DNA of 64,000 nucleotides from Capillidium heterosporum (GCA_016630905.1 WBMQ01000009.1:1178001-1242000), one strand, 5' to 3'. Counted from the first letter of the stretch, positions 22,362-34,041 are shown. Numbers and translations: made by a program. The notes: a model not told the origin generated them from the sequence alone.

Positions 22362-23499
22362 TGTGTTGTTGGACTCGAGAAAGTGATGGGTTTTTACTAA
22401 GATCAAACTAGAGCTATTTGTAGCTAAAGCACCTGGATCCTTTCTAGGCTACCTAATCAAAATTCAAGACAAATAGACCCAATAAAAAGAAACTAAGCAC
22501 TTTCTAAAATATATCCATTGCTATAGTTAACGAAATTGAAGCTTGGGTTCGTCTGTATAAGCAAAAGAAACACGTCTAAGCCAAAGAACTTGTTAAAGCA
22601 TAAGTATATTTTAAAAACTTCAAAAGATATCAAATAATTTGGATTAAAGTTACTAGAAGTTTTGATCTCAAATCGGTATTGTACATCAAAAGTTTTCTTT
22701 ATCCAAGCAAACTGTACTTAAACCTACCATACTATTCTTTCTAGGCTTACCAGCCCTATAACTCTATCCTTAATTCAAAGCTATGAGCCTGGCACTAACG
22801 CGGATAGAATACTTCAATAGCTATATTTCAAAAAATGTATTTAGTATAATAATTTGCTGTAGCTCTAAAATCCATACTATAATCCAGCAAAAGTAGCTGA
22901 CCTTTGCAACTAAAGTCGAGTAAAAATTGTTCATCAGGATATACATTACTATAATCCGCCTCCAAAGGTACAAATCTTCTGATAAAGGCTGGATTGGAGT
23001 TTCTAATTATATATTGACCTAATTTATTGCAGTGGCTATCTCTGCTAGAATTTAACGATTCTTGGTCATTTAGTCAAGGATACATTACACCCATCATACA
23101 TTAGTTCTAATTATTACCTAGCCTAAATCAGATAGATCGCCCAAGAATATAGTGACACATGGTCCCACCTGCATCGGACTAGACTTCCCTAGCCAATAGG
23201 TAGCTTAGAAACAAATCCGCCTACCTTACCCGCAAAGAAGTTTATTTAATATACGCCTAATTTGGAAAATCAGATTCTAGGCAATCCTATATAAAGCCAG
23301 GTTGCAAGTTCGAGTATATAATACATAACCTCTTTGACAAAAGCCAATATATCTAAAAATACATGTGCAGAAACACTATTTCCATCGCAAAAAACTCTCT
23401 TGGATCACATGATGCTTAAGTTGGTAACAATGATAAACATCAAAGTCCAATATATTCAGCCTCAACCTTTCTTACTTTTATTAGAACATCTTGAAGTCA
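22362..23499. other. Intergenic, upstream of the Zn2Cys6 gene
   Basis: About 1.1 kb holding the promoters of the divergent WBP4-like and Zn2Cys6 genes. A 66-codon plus-strand frame at 23334-23534 overlaps the regulator start in another frame and is not supported. Nothing else is recognised. Confidence 0.4.
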
Positions 23500-25228
23500 A
23501 TGTTCATTATCAACCAAGTCGAAATAAAGGATAGTCCAGCTAAACGAAACCAACGATGCGACTTATGTACAAAAGTAATGCGGGTATGCGATCGAAAGCT
23601 TCCTTGCAGTCGATGCCTTCGGGTCAAGAAGGAATGCACTTACAATAGAGTTCTCAAGCGTAAACCAGTTTTATCCGACAAAATCGAGCAACGCACTTTC
23701 AACTTCAAAGTCGATGTAGTAAATGGTCAAGGATGCCAATCCAATGATTTTACCACAGGTAAACTTTTTATTAACAGTAAACCAAAGCTAACCTTATAAC
23801 TTAGCCATAAAAATGACCAAAACCAACCCCATCTTCATTTTCCCCTGGCCCAACCTCCTCTTCAACGTCTTAACTTGCCTCCAATTCCCCAACGTCAACT
23901 TCAACTCGATTAGTTTCAACCACCTCGTCAACTTTACCAACATGATAAAGAGTTCCCCTGTATATAAAACCAAGCCTAAACCCTCAGTAGCCAAACCGAA
24001 ACCTCAACTCAGCTTCACCGACCTCACTCAGATTTTAAATAAAGCAACCTTGCAGTACTTTCAATTCGGTAACCTATACTACCCGATAGGTACTTTAGAA
24101 TCCTACTTGGAATCCGACAAACCTTTGATATTGAAGAAGGTAGTTTTGTTAAGTGGGTTGAAGTTACTAGATGCCAAGAGGTACGCCGACTTGATTACCT
24201 TACTATCGAAGAGTGTTGCTGATGATTTAAAACCATCCAAGTTGAAAAGCAACTTAGCTTTGGTACAAACCTTCTTGATTTTGTGTTCCCAATCCTTCAC
24301 CTACTTCAGCAAGCGTAGCGTATATTTCATATCGACAGCACTACGACTAGCTCATCAACTAGGCCTAAACAGAATCCATCTTGACTCAATCCACTTTGAC
24401 AACTACAATTTAGAAGGCAGTTTGACTTACAACTCCCTACTAAACTATGCTACCAATCAAGCTCTAGTCTACCACAACTACCAGCTACCTCATCTATCAC
24501 TAGAAGAGTTAGACTTTAGAGTGTCTTGCATAGACAAGTATATATCTAGTAACTTTGACGTGAGCAGCAAAGACAACCTAACTTATTTAATCTTGAAGTC
24601 TCAAAAGCTAGTGCTAACGCTCAACTATTGCAACCTTCAGTTCTTCAATTTGCGTGCTTGCAAGTTGGACAAAGCTGAAGACTATGACACACTGCAGGCA
24701 TCCCTAGACACTTTGAACTCCTTCCTAACTACCAACATCACCAAACTTCTGCAAGAGCTGTACAGTTACAAGCAGATCAACACCATAAGCATATCCCCTA
24801 CCAATCTAGATCTAATCGACCACACCATAAACTTCACCAGCTTCCTTCTCTACTTCAACAAGTTCACCTACCTGTCTTTACAGCTCTACCAGACCTCTCT
24901 ACCTACTTCCAACTCAAAATCCAACACCATACTCATCAAAAATCTAATTCACAATGCGACTTGCACCATAGATTTCAGCAAAAGGTTAAATTTGAACTAC
25001 TTTTATTATTATCAAATTAGTAACTTGACCCACTGCTATTCTTTTTTGTTACGGCATCATAGTTTTGGGAGGCTGTTGGATAGTAACTTGAAGGCCAACT
25101 TTGTAGATACAATTGAAAGTTTTGAACTGGATTTGGAAAGGTATTTGGTTCTGGATACATATGTGCCCTTTGTCAAAGTCAACTTGAAGGTGTTGAAATT
25201 AGCGGCCAGTGACTTTGAGGGATTATAG
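23500..25228 (+). CDS. Zn2Cys6 transcription factor
   Basis: Two exons, 23500-23758 and 23805-25228, encode about 560 residues. Near the N-terminus the pattern CDLCTKVMRVCDRKLPCSRC plus a following C gives six Cys (20, 23, 30, 36, 39, 46) with C-x2-C-x6-C-x5-C-x2-C-x6-C spacing, the fungal binuclear zinc cluster. The basic RVLKRK follows as the linker. The rest resembles a fungal-specific transcription factor middle region, with helical segments such as STALRLAHQLGLNRIH, which matches the usual R.A..LGLH.D-like motif, and many Leu/Asn/Ser. Such proteins bind CGG-type half sites and control metabolism or drug response; the target here is unknown. The start ATG is the first in frame before the cluster. 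Confidence 0.88.
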
Positions 25229-26171
25229 ATATTGATGGTAATAAATTGGTGTATAGAGATTTTTATATAGTTTATCATAGTACATTGCGCTTTCAATATA
25301 AGAACATTTATAAATATAGATCCTTAATGTAGTAAAGACAGTTATCGTAGAAGGTTTTGTGAATATTTATTTAAGCCGACTTTATTTACCTTTGATTCCT
25401 TTATAAAGAACTTATTAATCCGTAGATAGTATACAAATTTGAAAGTGAGATAAAAGCAGTGTTTCACATACCTACGAGATACTGATTTATCGAATCTAAA
25501 ATACAACATTCCTTTTGTTCCATAGTAAAGGATTCCTACCACCCCAATCTTTACAAGTTGGAAATTTTACCTATATCTTATATTTCCTAGGGTAAACACA
25601 TTGATTTTCCACTAGACTTCTGCCTAATTTCAATCGATATAGTGGTATAAAGTTAGTTTAAAATAGCAGACAGCCCGAAAACCTTCCTTTTCAGGCAGAT
25701 GTCAGTCCAACTTCTATTGCCACTAAAACTTGATTTACAGTCTTGAGATATGGATAAAAAGATTGGCGGGTACTGCGACGTCAAAAGGAAACAGGTTACT
25801 AGGCTGCCTCTTCCTAAAACTTGGCACCGGGTACTTACACCAACCCGAGAAAACTTTGAAACCCGATATGAACTGAAAGTTCGATTTGACCTAGAACTAG
25901 TTGTTCCACCAGCCTAAATTGAACCTTTACTCGATTGGGTGGATGTCCTACCTTCAATTGGACAATTTCTAAATTTACCCTTCCAAAACCAAAATAGAAT
26001 CTCTAGAAGCGGTTAGAACTTTTTTCATTCGTTAACACGCTTTTCAACCTGCATATTTTAGAAGCATTAGAACTTTTCCATCAGATTTGAAATCCAACTT
26101 CGTATTTAAGCCTCATACCTTACCTCTGTTCTACTTTTCTTAAAGTTCAAACTTTGATCATAATTTTATAA
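25229..26171. other. Intergenic, upstream of the surface-protein gene
   Basis: About 940 bases. The second half (25680-26100) is richer in C and G than typical spacers and probably holds the promoter of the secreted-protein gene. No open frame with family features is seen on either strand. Confidence 0.4.
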
Positions 26172-26909
26172 ATGAAATTCGCTCTATTCCTCACCACTCT
26201 AGCAACTTCGACTTTAGCGGCTGACTTAGCCAGCTGTACCGCCAAACCCGACAGTACTGATTGCTCCAGCTTTACCTTGGACGACGCCACTGCCAACAAA
26301 GCTTTAGATACCCTATGTGCCGGTACGAACCCAATAATCGTAGGCTGCAGTTTACGTAACTTTTGCAAAGCAGACTCAAGTCTTAGCAAAGCTTACTGCA
26401 GCCCCTTCTCCTTACTAGCCAATATCTGCACCGTCGACAAGAAATCCGACCCCGCTTGTAAGGATTTTGTAGGTCTATGCCTACCCACCACTGGGACTTC
26501 TGGCGTCCAGCAGTGTAAGAACGCCACCATCCCATCTCTTTTATCAACGGCTGCTGTCACTAAAGGTCTAACTACCATCTGTGGCCACCACCCCATGCCC
26601 AGTTGCGACAAAAACACCTGCACCAAGAAGGATACTGACGGCAACTTTGAGTGCGACCAGATGACCCAGTTCAGAGATATCTGCTTGGATATGGATTCCA
26701 TGGATGAGTGTGCCGGCTGGGTCAAAATGTGCAAGGATACCAACAATTTCAAGCCATTATGTACCGACCTCAAAGCACAGACTTCCAGCACCAACAATGG
26801 AACCGCTTCGGGTAATAAGACTACTACTGGGAAAACTTCCAATGGGAGCAAGATCTGGGTCTCTGGTTCTGCTTTGGTCGTAGCTTCGGTAGTTTTGGCC
26901 TTCTTTTAA
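26172..26909 (+). CDS. GPI-anchored Cys-rich cell-surface protein
   Basis: An intronless frame of 245 codons. It begins with a signal peptide (MKFALFLTTLATSTLAA, cleavage near residue 17). The mature part has about 24 Cys in spaced modules. The second module, ICGHHPMPSCDKNTC followed by CDQMTQFRDICLDMDSMDEC, has the MPxxxxC and C..M..F..IC..M..M..C pattern common in secreted proteins of early-diverging fungi. A Ser/Thr/Asn/Gly-rich stalk with N-glycosylation sequons (NGT, NKT, NGS) leads to a hydrophobic C-terminus (WVSGSALVVASVVLAFF) with a small-residue site before it, fitting GPI attachment. It probably sits in the plasma membrane or wall. Function is unknown. The codon use (many C-ending codons) suggests strong expression. 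Confidence 0.85.
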   Translation: MKFALFLTTLATSTLAADLASCTAKPDSTDCSSFTLDDATANKALDTLCAGTNPIIVGCSLRNFCKADSSLSKAYCSPFSLLANICTVDKKSDPACKDFVGLCLPTTGTSGVQQCKNATIPSLLSTAAVTKGLTTICGHHPMPSCDKNTCTKKDTDGNFECDQMTQFRDICLDMDSMDECAGWVKMCKDTNNFKPLCTDLKAQTSSTNNGTASGNKTTTGKTSNGSKIWVSGSALVVASVVLAFF

Positions 26910-27499
26910 TTGAAAATAAATTTTACTGCACTATATATATTTATGAGTAAAAATAGATGTCTAGCTTCATACTTTGTTCTTTTTTGCACTAACAAATCCT
27001 TTCAATATATATCTAGACAAAGAATATATATTACATTTTATAGGAAGCTATATTTTATAACTACCCATTGAAGATATTTCTACTGGGAGCTTTTATATAT
27101 AAACTATTTTGGCAAAATTTAGAGGGAATAATTGTAAGCAGATTTTTGATTTAATCAAGAGGAAGTGTGTTAGTTGATGGGGTTAACACCGATTCTGGTC
27201 TTTGAGGAAGAGGACGGAAAAAAACTTTATTACACAGAAAGGTTTTCTGTTCAGGAAGGAGATCAACTGAATTAAGGGTAGATCGCCTCGAGTTAGGTGA
27301 TATCTTCATTAAAAGTCTAAACCAGATACTTAGGAAGCAAACTGGTTAAGCTTCATTATTTCAATATCCAAAGTCATCAATTTACAAACTAAAAACATAG
27401 TTTGTCATAATATTTAAAAGTTTGCTAACTGATAAAGCAAACTATTTAAAAATATAAAGGCAATTACTTTAAGGCCACTAATATTTATTTAAAACCTTT
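26910..27499. other. Convergent intergenic region
   Basis: About 590 bases between two convergent genes. AT-rich, no feature recognised. Confidence 0.4.
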
Positions 27500-28697
27500 T
27501 TACAACGGATTGTTGAACAAAAAGGAGATGGATTCACCGTTATGGTTGCGTCGAATAGCTTCAGCTAAGGTACTGGAGATATCGATGACCACCAGCTTGG
27601 TACTGAGTTTCCTACGCTCTTTATCAATGGGGTAGGTGTTCGTCACTACCACCTACAATATAAAAATCATCAACACGTATGCGCAAGGATTAAAACTTAC
27701 CTTGTCGATAGTATTACACTTCTCTAAAGTTAACAGGGAATCGCCCGAAAGCACACCATGGGTAGCTATGACGACGACCCTCCGTGCCTTGCTGACGTTG
27801 ATCAGGTACTGGCTAGCTTGCACGAAACTGTCGCATTTATCTATCATGTCATCCTAAGGATTATAAATAAAAGCAAGGAAATGGAAGGTTGAGTTTACCA
27901 GTAGGAATACGACTTTGTCTTTAACGTCCCCAACCAAAGTTAAGGGGGCTGAACCTTGATCTACGTTGAATTTGGGATCTACCTGCTGGGAGTCAAAATC
28001 GGTATGATTCTTCAAGTAGTGCCTGGGGTCGTTGTGAATAAGAGCAAAATCCAAATTCAAGTTGTCGGCCAACGAAGTTACCCTAATAGTAAAACATCAG
28101 CTTTGTACAAAACATACTATACCTTTTAGCACCCCCAGCATTTTTAGAGACGACAACTCCCTGCTGGTAATCCACAACACATTCCCTTATCCAGTTGGCA
28201 ATAGCTGGCTCGGCGAACAAGTTGTCGACCGGTTTGTTGAAGAATCCCTGCATCTGGCTAGCATGTAGATCCATAGTTATTATATGGTCTACACCGGCCA
28301 TAGTCAACATGTTGGCTACCACTATCCAAAAAACTTTAACTTACAAAGCAAAATACGAAAACTTACTCTTGGCAGTTATGGCCGACCTTTTATTCTTAGC
28401 TTTACTTTGTTTGGAGTAGGGAAAGTAAGGTAAGACTGCAGTGATGCGTCGAGCTGAACTGGTCTTACAAGCAGAAACCAAGATTAACAGCTCCATCAAG
28501 TTGTCGTTGACTTTACCGGAACCAGACTGGATAATAAATACATCTTCGTTACGTACGCTACAACCTACTTCTACGCCAGTCTCTCCGTTACTGAATTTTA
28601 CCGACTTTAAGGGAGATAGGCTATGGTTCAATCGATCGGATATAAGTTGACTGAGTTCCGGGTTGGAACTCCCACTGAAGATCTTGGTTTGACGCAT
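27500..28697 (-). CDS. Ribose-phosphate pyrophosphokinase (PRPP synthetase) subunit
   Basis: About five exons, ATG at 28697, stop at 27500-27502. The product starts [20 protein letters not shown] and includes [50 protein letters not shown] with VDNL (the PRS signature), [13 protein letters not shown], then [14 protein letters not shown] and [13 protein letters not shown], ending [17 protein letters not shown] makes PRPP from ribose-5-phosphate and ATP for nucleotides, His and Trp. The PRPP-binding loop reads [10 protein letters not shown] where catalytic subunits usually have a D-T-(G/C)-G-T type loop. This recalls the non-canonical subunits of fungal hetero-oligomeric PRPP synthetase. There is also an insert-like stretch ([18 protein letters not shown]) before it. 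It is divergent from ELP5. Confidence 0.92.
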
Positions 28698-28946
28698 CCT
28701 TTACTCTTAACTTTGGAAAAGTTTTTGAAGTTGAAGGGAACAGCAATTTGAGGTTTTGGGTTTGGGAATTCTGGGATGGAATTATTTAGACCAGTAATTG
28801 TTTTTGATGATTGGCTTTGAATGGCGATTATTGAATTGGCTTGCAGTTCAACTGAATGTTATTTCATTTGAAACAAAATTTCAAAGGTTGTAGTTATCAA
28901 TTTTTTATACCTTATTGATATCAACAACCAATTTGAGAAATAAAAG
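28698..28946. promoter_or_regulatory. Divergent promoter, PRPP synthetase / ELP5
   Basis: 249 bases between the two divergent start codons must serve both genes. Alternating T-rich and A-rich runs are visible, but no specific binding site can be named. Confidence 0.4.
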
Positions 28947-30143
28947 ATGTTAACCTACAAGACAGATCGACTACGTAGCTTACTTCAACTTGAAGACAAG
29001 TTAGTCAACAAAATAGTTTTAAAGGATAATTTCAGGCAGTTTGGGTATCCCATTCTACTTACGATGTTGACTAATGCACTTGAAAAGTAAAGCTTTATTC
29101 TTATAGTACTCACTTAAATATTTTATAGATCAAATAAAGTTATATATCTCACCTTTGATAAAACAGCTGAAACTATAAAGGAAGAAATCAAGTGTGGTGG
29201 CGACAAGTAACTAATTTTAAATTCTACTTAATAATCTGTTTATAGTTTAAACATTATAAATTTATATAACTTTGATATGGAAGTAAATTTGGACTTTGAC
29301 AGTTCAGTTGATGTAACCGAATATGAGACTCAAGTTAAACAGAAAAGTAACTTTACTACATATTGTTTATTCTAAGCATCTATAGTTGATGAAGTGATCC
29401 CAACTATCATATTTATCGACAACTTTAACCAACTATTGGAGCAGTATAAAGAACCTTACAAATTGATATCCTTTTTAGAAAATTTAAATTCCCTCAACAA
29501 CGGTAAGTCCATATGGTATCTATCAACTAACCTTGTCCATCTAGTAAAGACAATACTGCTCTACCACGAAGATATAAAGCCAACCAACATCGACAACTTG
29601 AAGTTGGAGAACTACTTGGACTACCTAAATTTTGCAAAGATCGATATTATCCATCTCAATAGATACTTAGAACAGTTAAGTGTTGTCGAAGACGAAAGCT
29701 ACCTACATTTGAACACCTCCAACCATAACTTGGACAATTTTATGTTAAGTTTGACTTTGGTGAATAACAAAGGAAAGTTTTATAAGGAGGTACTATATAT
29801 CACTACAACTCTATTACTAAGCTTTTATTGCATTTAGACCAGAAAGTTAGAGTACGAATCTTTGTACAAGAGCTTCAATTTATCGGAAATAAACCTACAA
29901 TCTGAGTTAGAACAGGTAAAAAGCCATATATAATGTTTCAGCTAACTTTATATCGTATAGGAAAAGGAAGTTAAAGACGGTTTCGAAAACTTATCCTTCA
30001 ATTTATCTTTGAACGAGGACCAACAGTTGCGAAAGGACAATACGGTTCTACCTTATACCGAAATGGATTCGGTCATCAACTACCTACCTGACAAAGAGGA
30101 TGATTTGGACGAAGATGATCCGGATGACGACTTGGAAATTTAA
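28947..30143 (+). CDS. ELP5: Elongator complex subunit 5
   Basis: About six exons, from ATG 28947 (MLTYKTDRLRSLLQLEDKLV) to TAA 30141-30143. A RecA-like fold is suggested by VIYLTFDKT, PTIIFIDNFNQLLEQY and SIWYLSTNLVHL. The C-terminus is diagnostic: LSFNLSLNEDQQLRKDNTVL, then PYTEMDSVINYLPDKEDDLD and DPDDDLEI, matching the FNL.L...Q...R..VVLPY and acidic DPDDDLDI ending of fungal Elp5 (Iki1). Elp4-Elp5-Elp6 form the hexameric ring of Elongator, which is needed for wobble-uridine modification of tRNA (mcm5/ncm5). Walker motifs are absent, as is normal for Elp5. It shares a short divergent promoter with PRPP synthetase and is convergent with the BLOC1S2-like gene. Confidence 0.9.
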
Positions 30144-30316
30144 ATTGAAACTAGAGTATATAAACATATCTTCAATTTGAAATGCTTTAATGTTCCATAT
30201 TTATAAAGCGTTTAAATTTTTAAACTTCCATACTTTTACTACTAAACGCTTTATAAAAATAGTATTTATTTAATGGAATACATATTGAGATTGCAATAAA
30301 ACTAACAGTAAAGTCA

Positions 30317-30954
30317 CTATTTATGACTGACTTTCAACTTGGCGGCATCCTTATCTTTACGTCGCCTCAGCATCTTGACTTTCTCTTCTATAAAATTACA
30401 TAAAACTACTAAATATATCTTTCAATAAATAAAAATTTACCCAATTCGATAGAATATTCAACCAGCTCCAAACTCACCAACTCTAAGTAGTCTACTTGCA
30501 AACTAATCTCATCTATTTGGTTTAGCATGGGTTCAAAGTCGCTAACTTTTTAATTGAAAAGAGAGTTAGCTTAAATTATGTTTGAAAGGATAGCTTACAG
30601 GCTTGCTGCATCTTACTCCCACCGGCCAACAAAGTTTGGGCTACTGAGCTCATGGTTTCAAATTGATCCTTGGTCAAATTGTTGAAGGTCTCTAACAGTT
30701 CTAAATCTTCTCCAGTCACTATTTTCAAAAGAAAAATTCGTATTAATTTAAAGGCATTCAATTTAAAAAAGCATACTGGATAGCTCGGAGCGAATAAATT
30801 CGATAACTTTGGTTTGTGTTGAGTTGAGGCTGGTGGAAGTAGGCTCGAATTTGAATTCCGAACTTGAACGGGAGTGTGTAGAAGGGTTCTTTATAGTACT
30901 GGCACTGTCCCTACGTCGGTTCAACTTGCTTTCTGGTTTGGGGTTGGGCTCCAT
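30317..30954 (-). CDS. BLOC-1 subunit 2 (BLOC1S2)-like
   Basis: Four exons. Exon 1 (30954 to about 30776) encodes MEPNPKPESKLNRRRDSAST and a Ser/Thr-rich stretch. The conserved part reads IRSELSMTGEDLELLETFNN, LTKDQFETMSSVAQTL, FEPMLNQIDEISLQVDYLEL and YSIELGEKVKMLRRRKDKD. It matches BLOC1S2 block by block (TGE...LLE.MN.LT...Y..M, then L..I..IE..V..LE...Y....E.K.K.L..R). In animals this subunit belongs to BLOC-1 and BORC, which sort endosomal cargo and position lysosomes; fungi keep reduced versions on endosomes. Coiled-coil content is high. Confidence rests on the pattern, since the family is divergent. Confidence 0.75.
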
Positions 30955-31312
30955 GTTGATATAGACTTTGCTGTTTTTGAAGGTAGAGAGCTGAGGTTTC
31001 CAATTTTGTAACTGCTTTTACTTTAACCAAAATATACACCCTAAATGCATCTTTCACTGAGAATTGGTGCAAGAGGTTGATGGATAAACTCTTATATCCA
31101 ATAAAGGTGCAATATTTCACTTTTAGTATCGGAAGTATGGTTCTTTGTATTCTACCTATTCTTACACCCATCTTCAGGTATAATGTGAATTTCTCAATCC
31201 TTAACGATTTAATCAGATATAATAGGTTCTAATCATACATCATCACAATCCCAACCTTCGATATGTAAACGATACTCAAAGTTTTTCTCTCCTTTATCTC
31301 TACTAAAGTAAT

Positions 31313-31848
31313 ATGCGATTAAACAGAATCCTAAGGACAATACCCAACCGACAAACTTTCAAATCCAACTACACAACCAACACCAGCCCAAAAACAGATA
31401 CTGATATTGAGTTGGACCTTGACCATTTGGTAAATTAAAATAATAACATTTGCTAACATCCTCTTATCTACATCTATAGCCACTAAAACCTATCTGGAAC
31501 TTGACCAACCTACTTTCAACTCCAAACTCTTTAAATATCCAACCTCAGCAGGATCAAGAAAAAGAAAAACTAAATGAGATATTAAAGTTACGTAAACTGA
31601 GTAAGCTCGATGCAACCATTGACACCAACCTAGTCAAAGAAGTGGAAAAGTTAACCCAATTGTTAAACTACTTGGATAGAGTCCAAGTCGATAGTTTGGT
31701 AGTACCCAAGTTTAGTATCAATCAGCCTTACTTTGTAGATTTAGAAGCTGAAATCACCAATAATGACGAAAATGCCAACGTCAAAGATATTACCAAGTTT
31801 AAGGATAACATTACCAACAGCTACTTTAAAGTCAAGTTGGAGGAGTAA
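31313..31848 (+). CDS. Mitochondrial Glu-tRNA(Gln) amidotransferase subunit C-like
   Basis: Two exons, 31313-31430 and 31481-31848. The first residues MRLNRILRTIPNRQTFKSNY form a basic mitochondrial presequence. The body has the GatC layout: a short PLKPIWNLTNLLSTPN anchor, helix EILKLRKLSKLD, helix VKEVEKLTQLLNYLDRVQVD and a C-terminal tail FKDNITNSYFKVKLEE. GatC holds GatA and GatB together for transamidation of mischarged Glu-tRNA(Gln) in mitochondria. Budding yeasts use GatF instead, and the tail here also resembles what I know of GatF, so this could be either member of the GatC/GatF group. The gene is upstream of a gene-poor 400-base stretch. Confidence 0.65.
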
Positions 31849-32262
31849 AATTTATATTTGTTGAAAGTAGAAGCAGGTAAAATTAAGCTTTAGTTTATTT
31901 TATTTTGTTACATGATGATAACTACAAGTTCCTAAATATTCTATATTTAATCTTTTGGAAATTTTTTATAAAAGTTGATGATACCATTTTAATCTTCTCG
32001 CTGATATGTATATTTCACTGTTTTAAGTTTGCTGTCTGCAGTAATACTAATGTATTTTATCTAGAATTAAGTGCTCGAGGTAGCAGATGGTTGATGTCCT
32101 TTGATAGAAATTTGCATCCGTAAGAAAATATACATACTGAATTCTGTACTCGAAAATTGAATAAATTAGCTGAATCAAATATCTTATTTAAGTCTTTTCT
32201 AACATATATCCATAAAATATAATAAAATCCTATCTCCTAAGCTGAGCAACCTCAACTAATTT
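31849..32262. other. Convergent intergenic region
   Basis: About 410 AT-rich bases. The 72-codon plus-strand frame at 31905-32123 shows no family features and is not called. Confidence 0.4.
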
Positions 32263-33209
32263 TTATTTACCACCCCGCATAGCGTCTACCGACTCATCGG
32301 GAATATCTATAATATCCCCATATTTGTTCCGCTTGACCCCAGGAAGATCCCTACCTAACTCACTCTTCCCACCAAGCGAGTCGGCAAAAGGCTGGTTGTT
32401 GTAGGGTAAGGGCTCGTCGCTGTTTTTTGTTTCGCCTTGACGGATCTTATCCCAAGCACTAGCGGTACTAGAACTGGAGTTGCGTACACTGTCCCAGGCA
32501 TCCGAACTTTCACTGGTACTACTTCCAGCCCAACGTTCCGGGTTCAAGTTAGTGTCAGCTTGCAAACCATTAAAACTATCTTTAGTAGGTTCCGATTGGT
32601 TAGGATTCAAATTGGCATTGGTAGCTGGCCTTTGTGAAGGTGGTTGAAGGATCGGTAATCCTCTGTCGCTTGGTCGTTCTGTTCCAAATGCCTTACTAAT
32701 TGAAATTTAGTATTTAAAGTATAAGCTAGGTACATAAGCTCTCGAGTGATGTTTTTCACCTTTTCCTGGTCAGGCATAGTTTTGATAGTTTCCTTGGCGG
32801 CTGAAAAACCAATCAAAAAACCTACTTGACTACCTACAAATGCGAAACCTAAAAAATTGGCATTTAATATAAAATCTGCAATATAGCTTCAAGTACCGCT
32901 TGAAAGTAAACTAACTCGAATAAAGTTAAATGGCTTTCTTTTCATAGCTAAATTATTTATAAGCAATCCAATTTGATATGTTTCAAAATAAAGATACCTA
33001 ACATTGCTCCACCGATACCACCACCAATCATTGAAAAGATGGCTATACGAAAATAATTTAAAAATGGATACAAAATACAATATGTTACTGTTGTACTTGA
33101 CCTGCTTTACCGCCTTGTTCAGAATAGTCTTCTCTTCAGTGTTGAACTCGTACTTCTTGAGTATCTGGTCCACCTTTTCGGTCACGTTCTTTTTCTTATC
33201 TTCACTCAT
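32263..33209 (-). CDS. Small protein with two hydrophobic segments, unknown
   Basis: Minus-strand gene of four or five exons, ATG at 33207-33209 (MSEDKKKNVTEKVDQILKKY). Joining the exons gives TILNKAVKQVKYNTIFSMIG with GGIGGAMLG and FAFVGSQVGFLIGFSAAKET, two glycine-rich hydrophobic segments that could span a membrane. A charged helix (DQEKVKNITRELMYLAYTLN) and a disordered Ser/Asn/Asp-rich tail follow, ending VKRNKYGDIIDIPDESVDAM. The Gly-zipper pair plus an NKYGD tail is loosely like OCIA-domain mitochondrial proteins, but the diagnostic ESFWYR-like motif is absent. I leave it unassigned. It is divergent from the neighbouring small gene, with 254 bases between starts. Confidence 0.65.
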
Positions 33210-33463
33210 GTGTCTATAACCTTTCTATCAAATTTTCTTTGGAGTTAAAAAGCAATTCATATCTTGACGTTGACTAATTTCTCTATTTAGGGCTGAGCTT
33301 AGTTGTAAAAGTGACGCAAACTTCAAAGCTCCAGCTCCAGTAAATGGCGTCAAAAGATGGCCTTTTAGTTGTAATTGAAATTGGGAATTGTGGAGATTGA
33401 GAATTGCAAGAATCAACTCACCTCTAGAATTTCTCAACAAAGAGCAACCAAAACGATACCAAA

Positions 33464-34041
33464 ATGGATCCCGAAAAGCAGAAGGACTTGAACGATCTAA
33501 CCAACCTCGACTCTGTCCAACTAAAACGACGTAGTAGCCACCGTAGGAAACTCAAAAATTTGGAAAAAGTCGAACTCAAGCCTTTAGAACAAAGCTCAAC
33601 CAATCGTCTTGAATTGAAAGATAGATCCATAACTACGCTACAGGAGTTTGGCAACTTGGCAAAGGTAACTTATTTTTTCTCTTTTCTTTGGCAAACTGAC
33701 AATTCCTTTTATAATTCAAAGGAAACTAGCTCTAGCCAGGAGCTAAGTTCCGAATTCCAAAGGGTATGTAAGACCTTTGCTAACTTGGAGCCCAGCTGGA
33801 AGAACGGGTTGACCATTTTAAACAAGATGAAGGCTTCTATGAACGACGTACACCAGAGGTAAAATTTAAACCAAAAACATTCTTGTTGAATTAAACATTT
33901 ATACTTCGTTATTATAGCAATGAAGGTATATTAGAGGCGTAAGTGTTTATTTAAATTTCAAATTTAAATCTTTATAGTCTGAAGACTTTACCCAGTATCA
34001 ATGACGGGCTGAAAATAGAAGATTTGGTGAAACATCACTAG
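33464..34041 (+). CDS. Small helical protein, unknown function
   Basis: Exons about 33464-33665, 33721-33859, a short one near 33919-33940 and 33978-34041 give roughly 140 residues. The N-terminal third is basic and Ser-rich (VQLKRRSSHRRKLKNLEKVE). The rest is helical: SITTLQEFGNLAKETSSSQE, VCKTFANLEPSWKNGLTILN, MKASMNDVHQ and LKTLPSINDGLKIEDLVKHH. The size and helix pattern resemble subunits of BORC/BLOC-type complexes, but I cannot match one. It is convergent with RAD50, about 160 bases away. Confidence 0.6.

Noticed and set aside
26393-26851. 152-codon minus-strand frame
   Set aside because: It is a shadow of the GPI-protein gene, whose signal peptide, Cys pattern and anchor are clear on the plus strand.
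30911-31171. 86-codon minus-strand frame upstream of the BLOC1S2-like gene
   Set aside because: It overlaps the first BLOC1S2-like exon in another frame and lies in that gene's promoter; no domain is visible.
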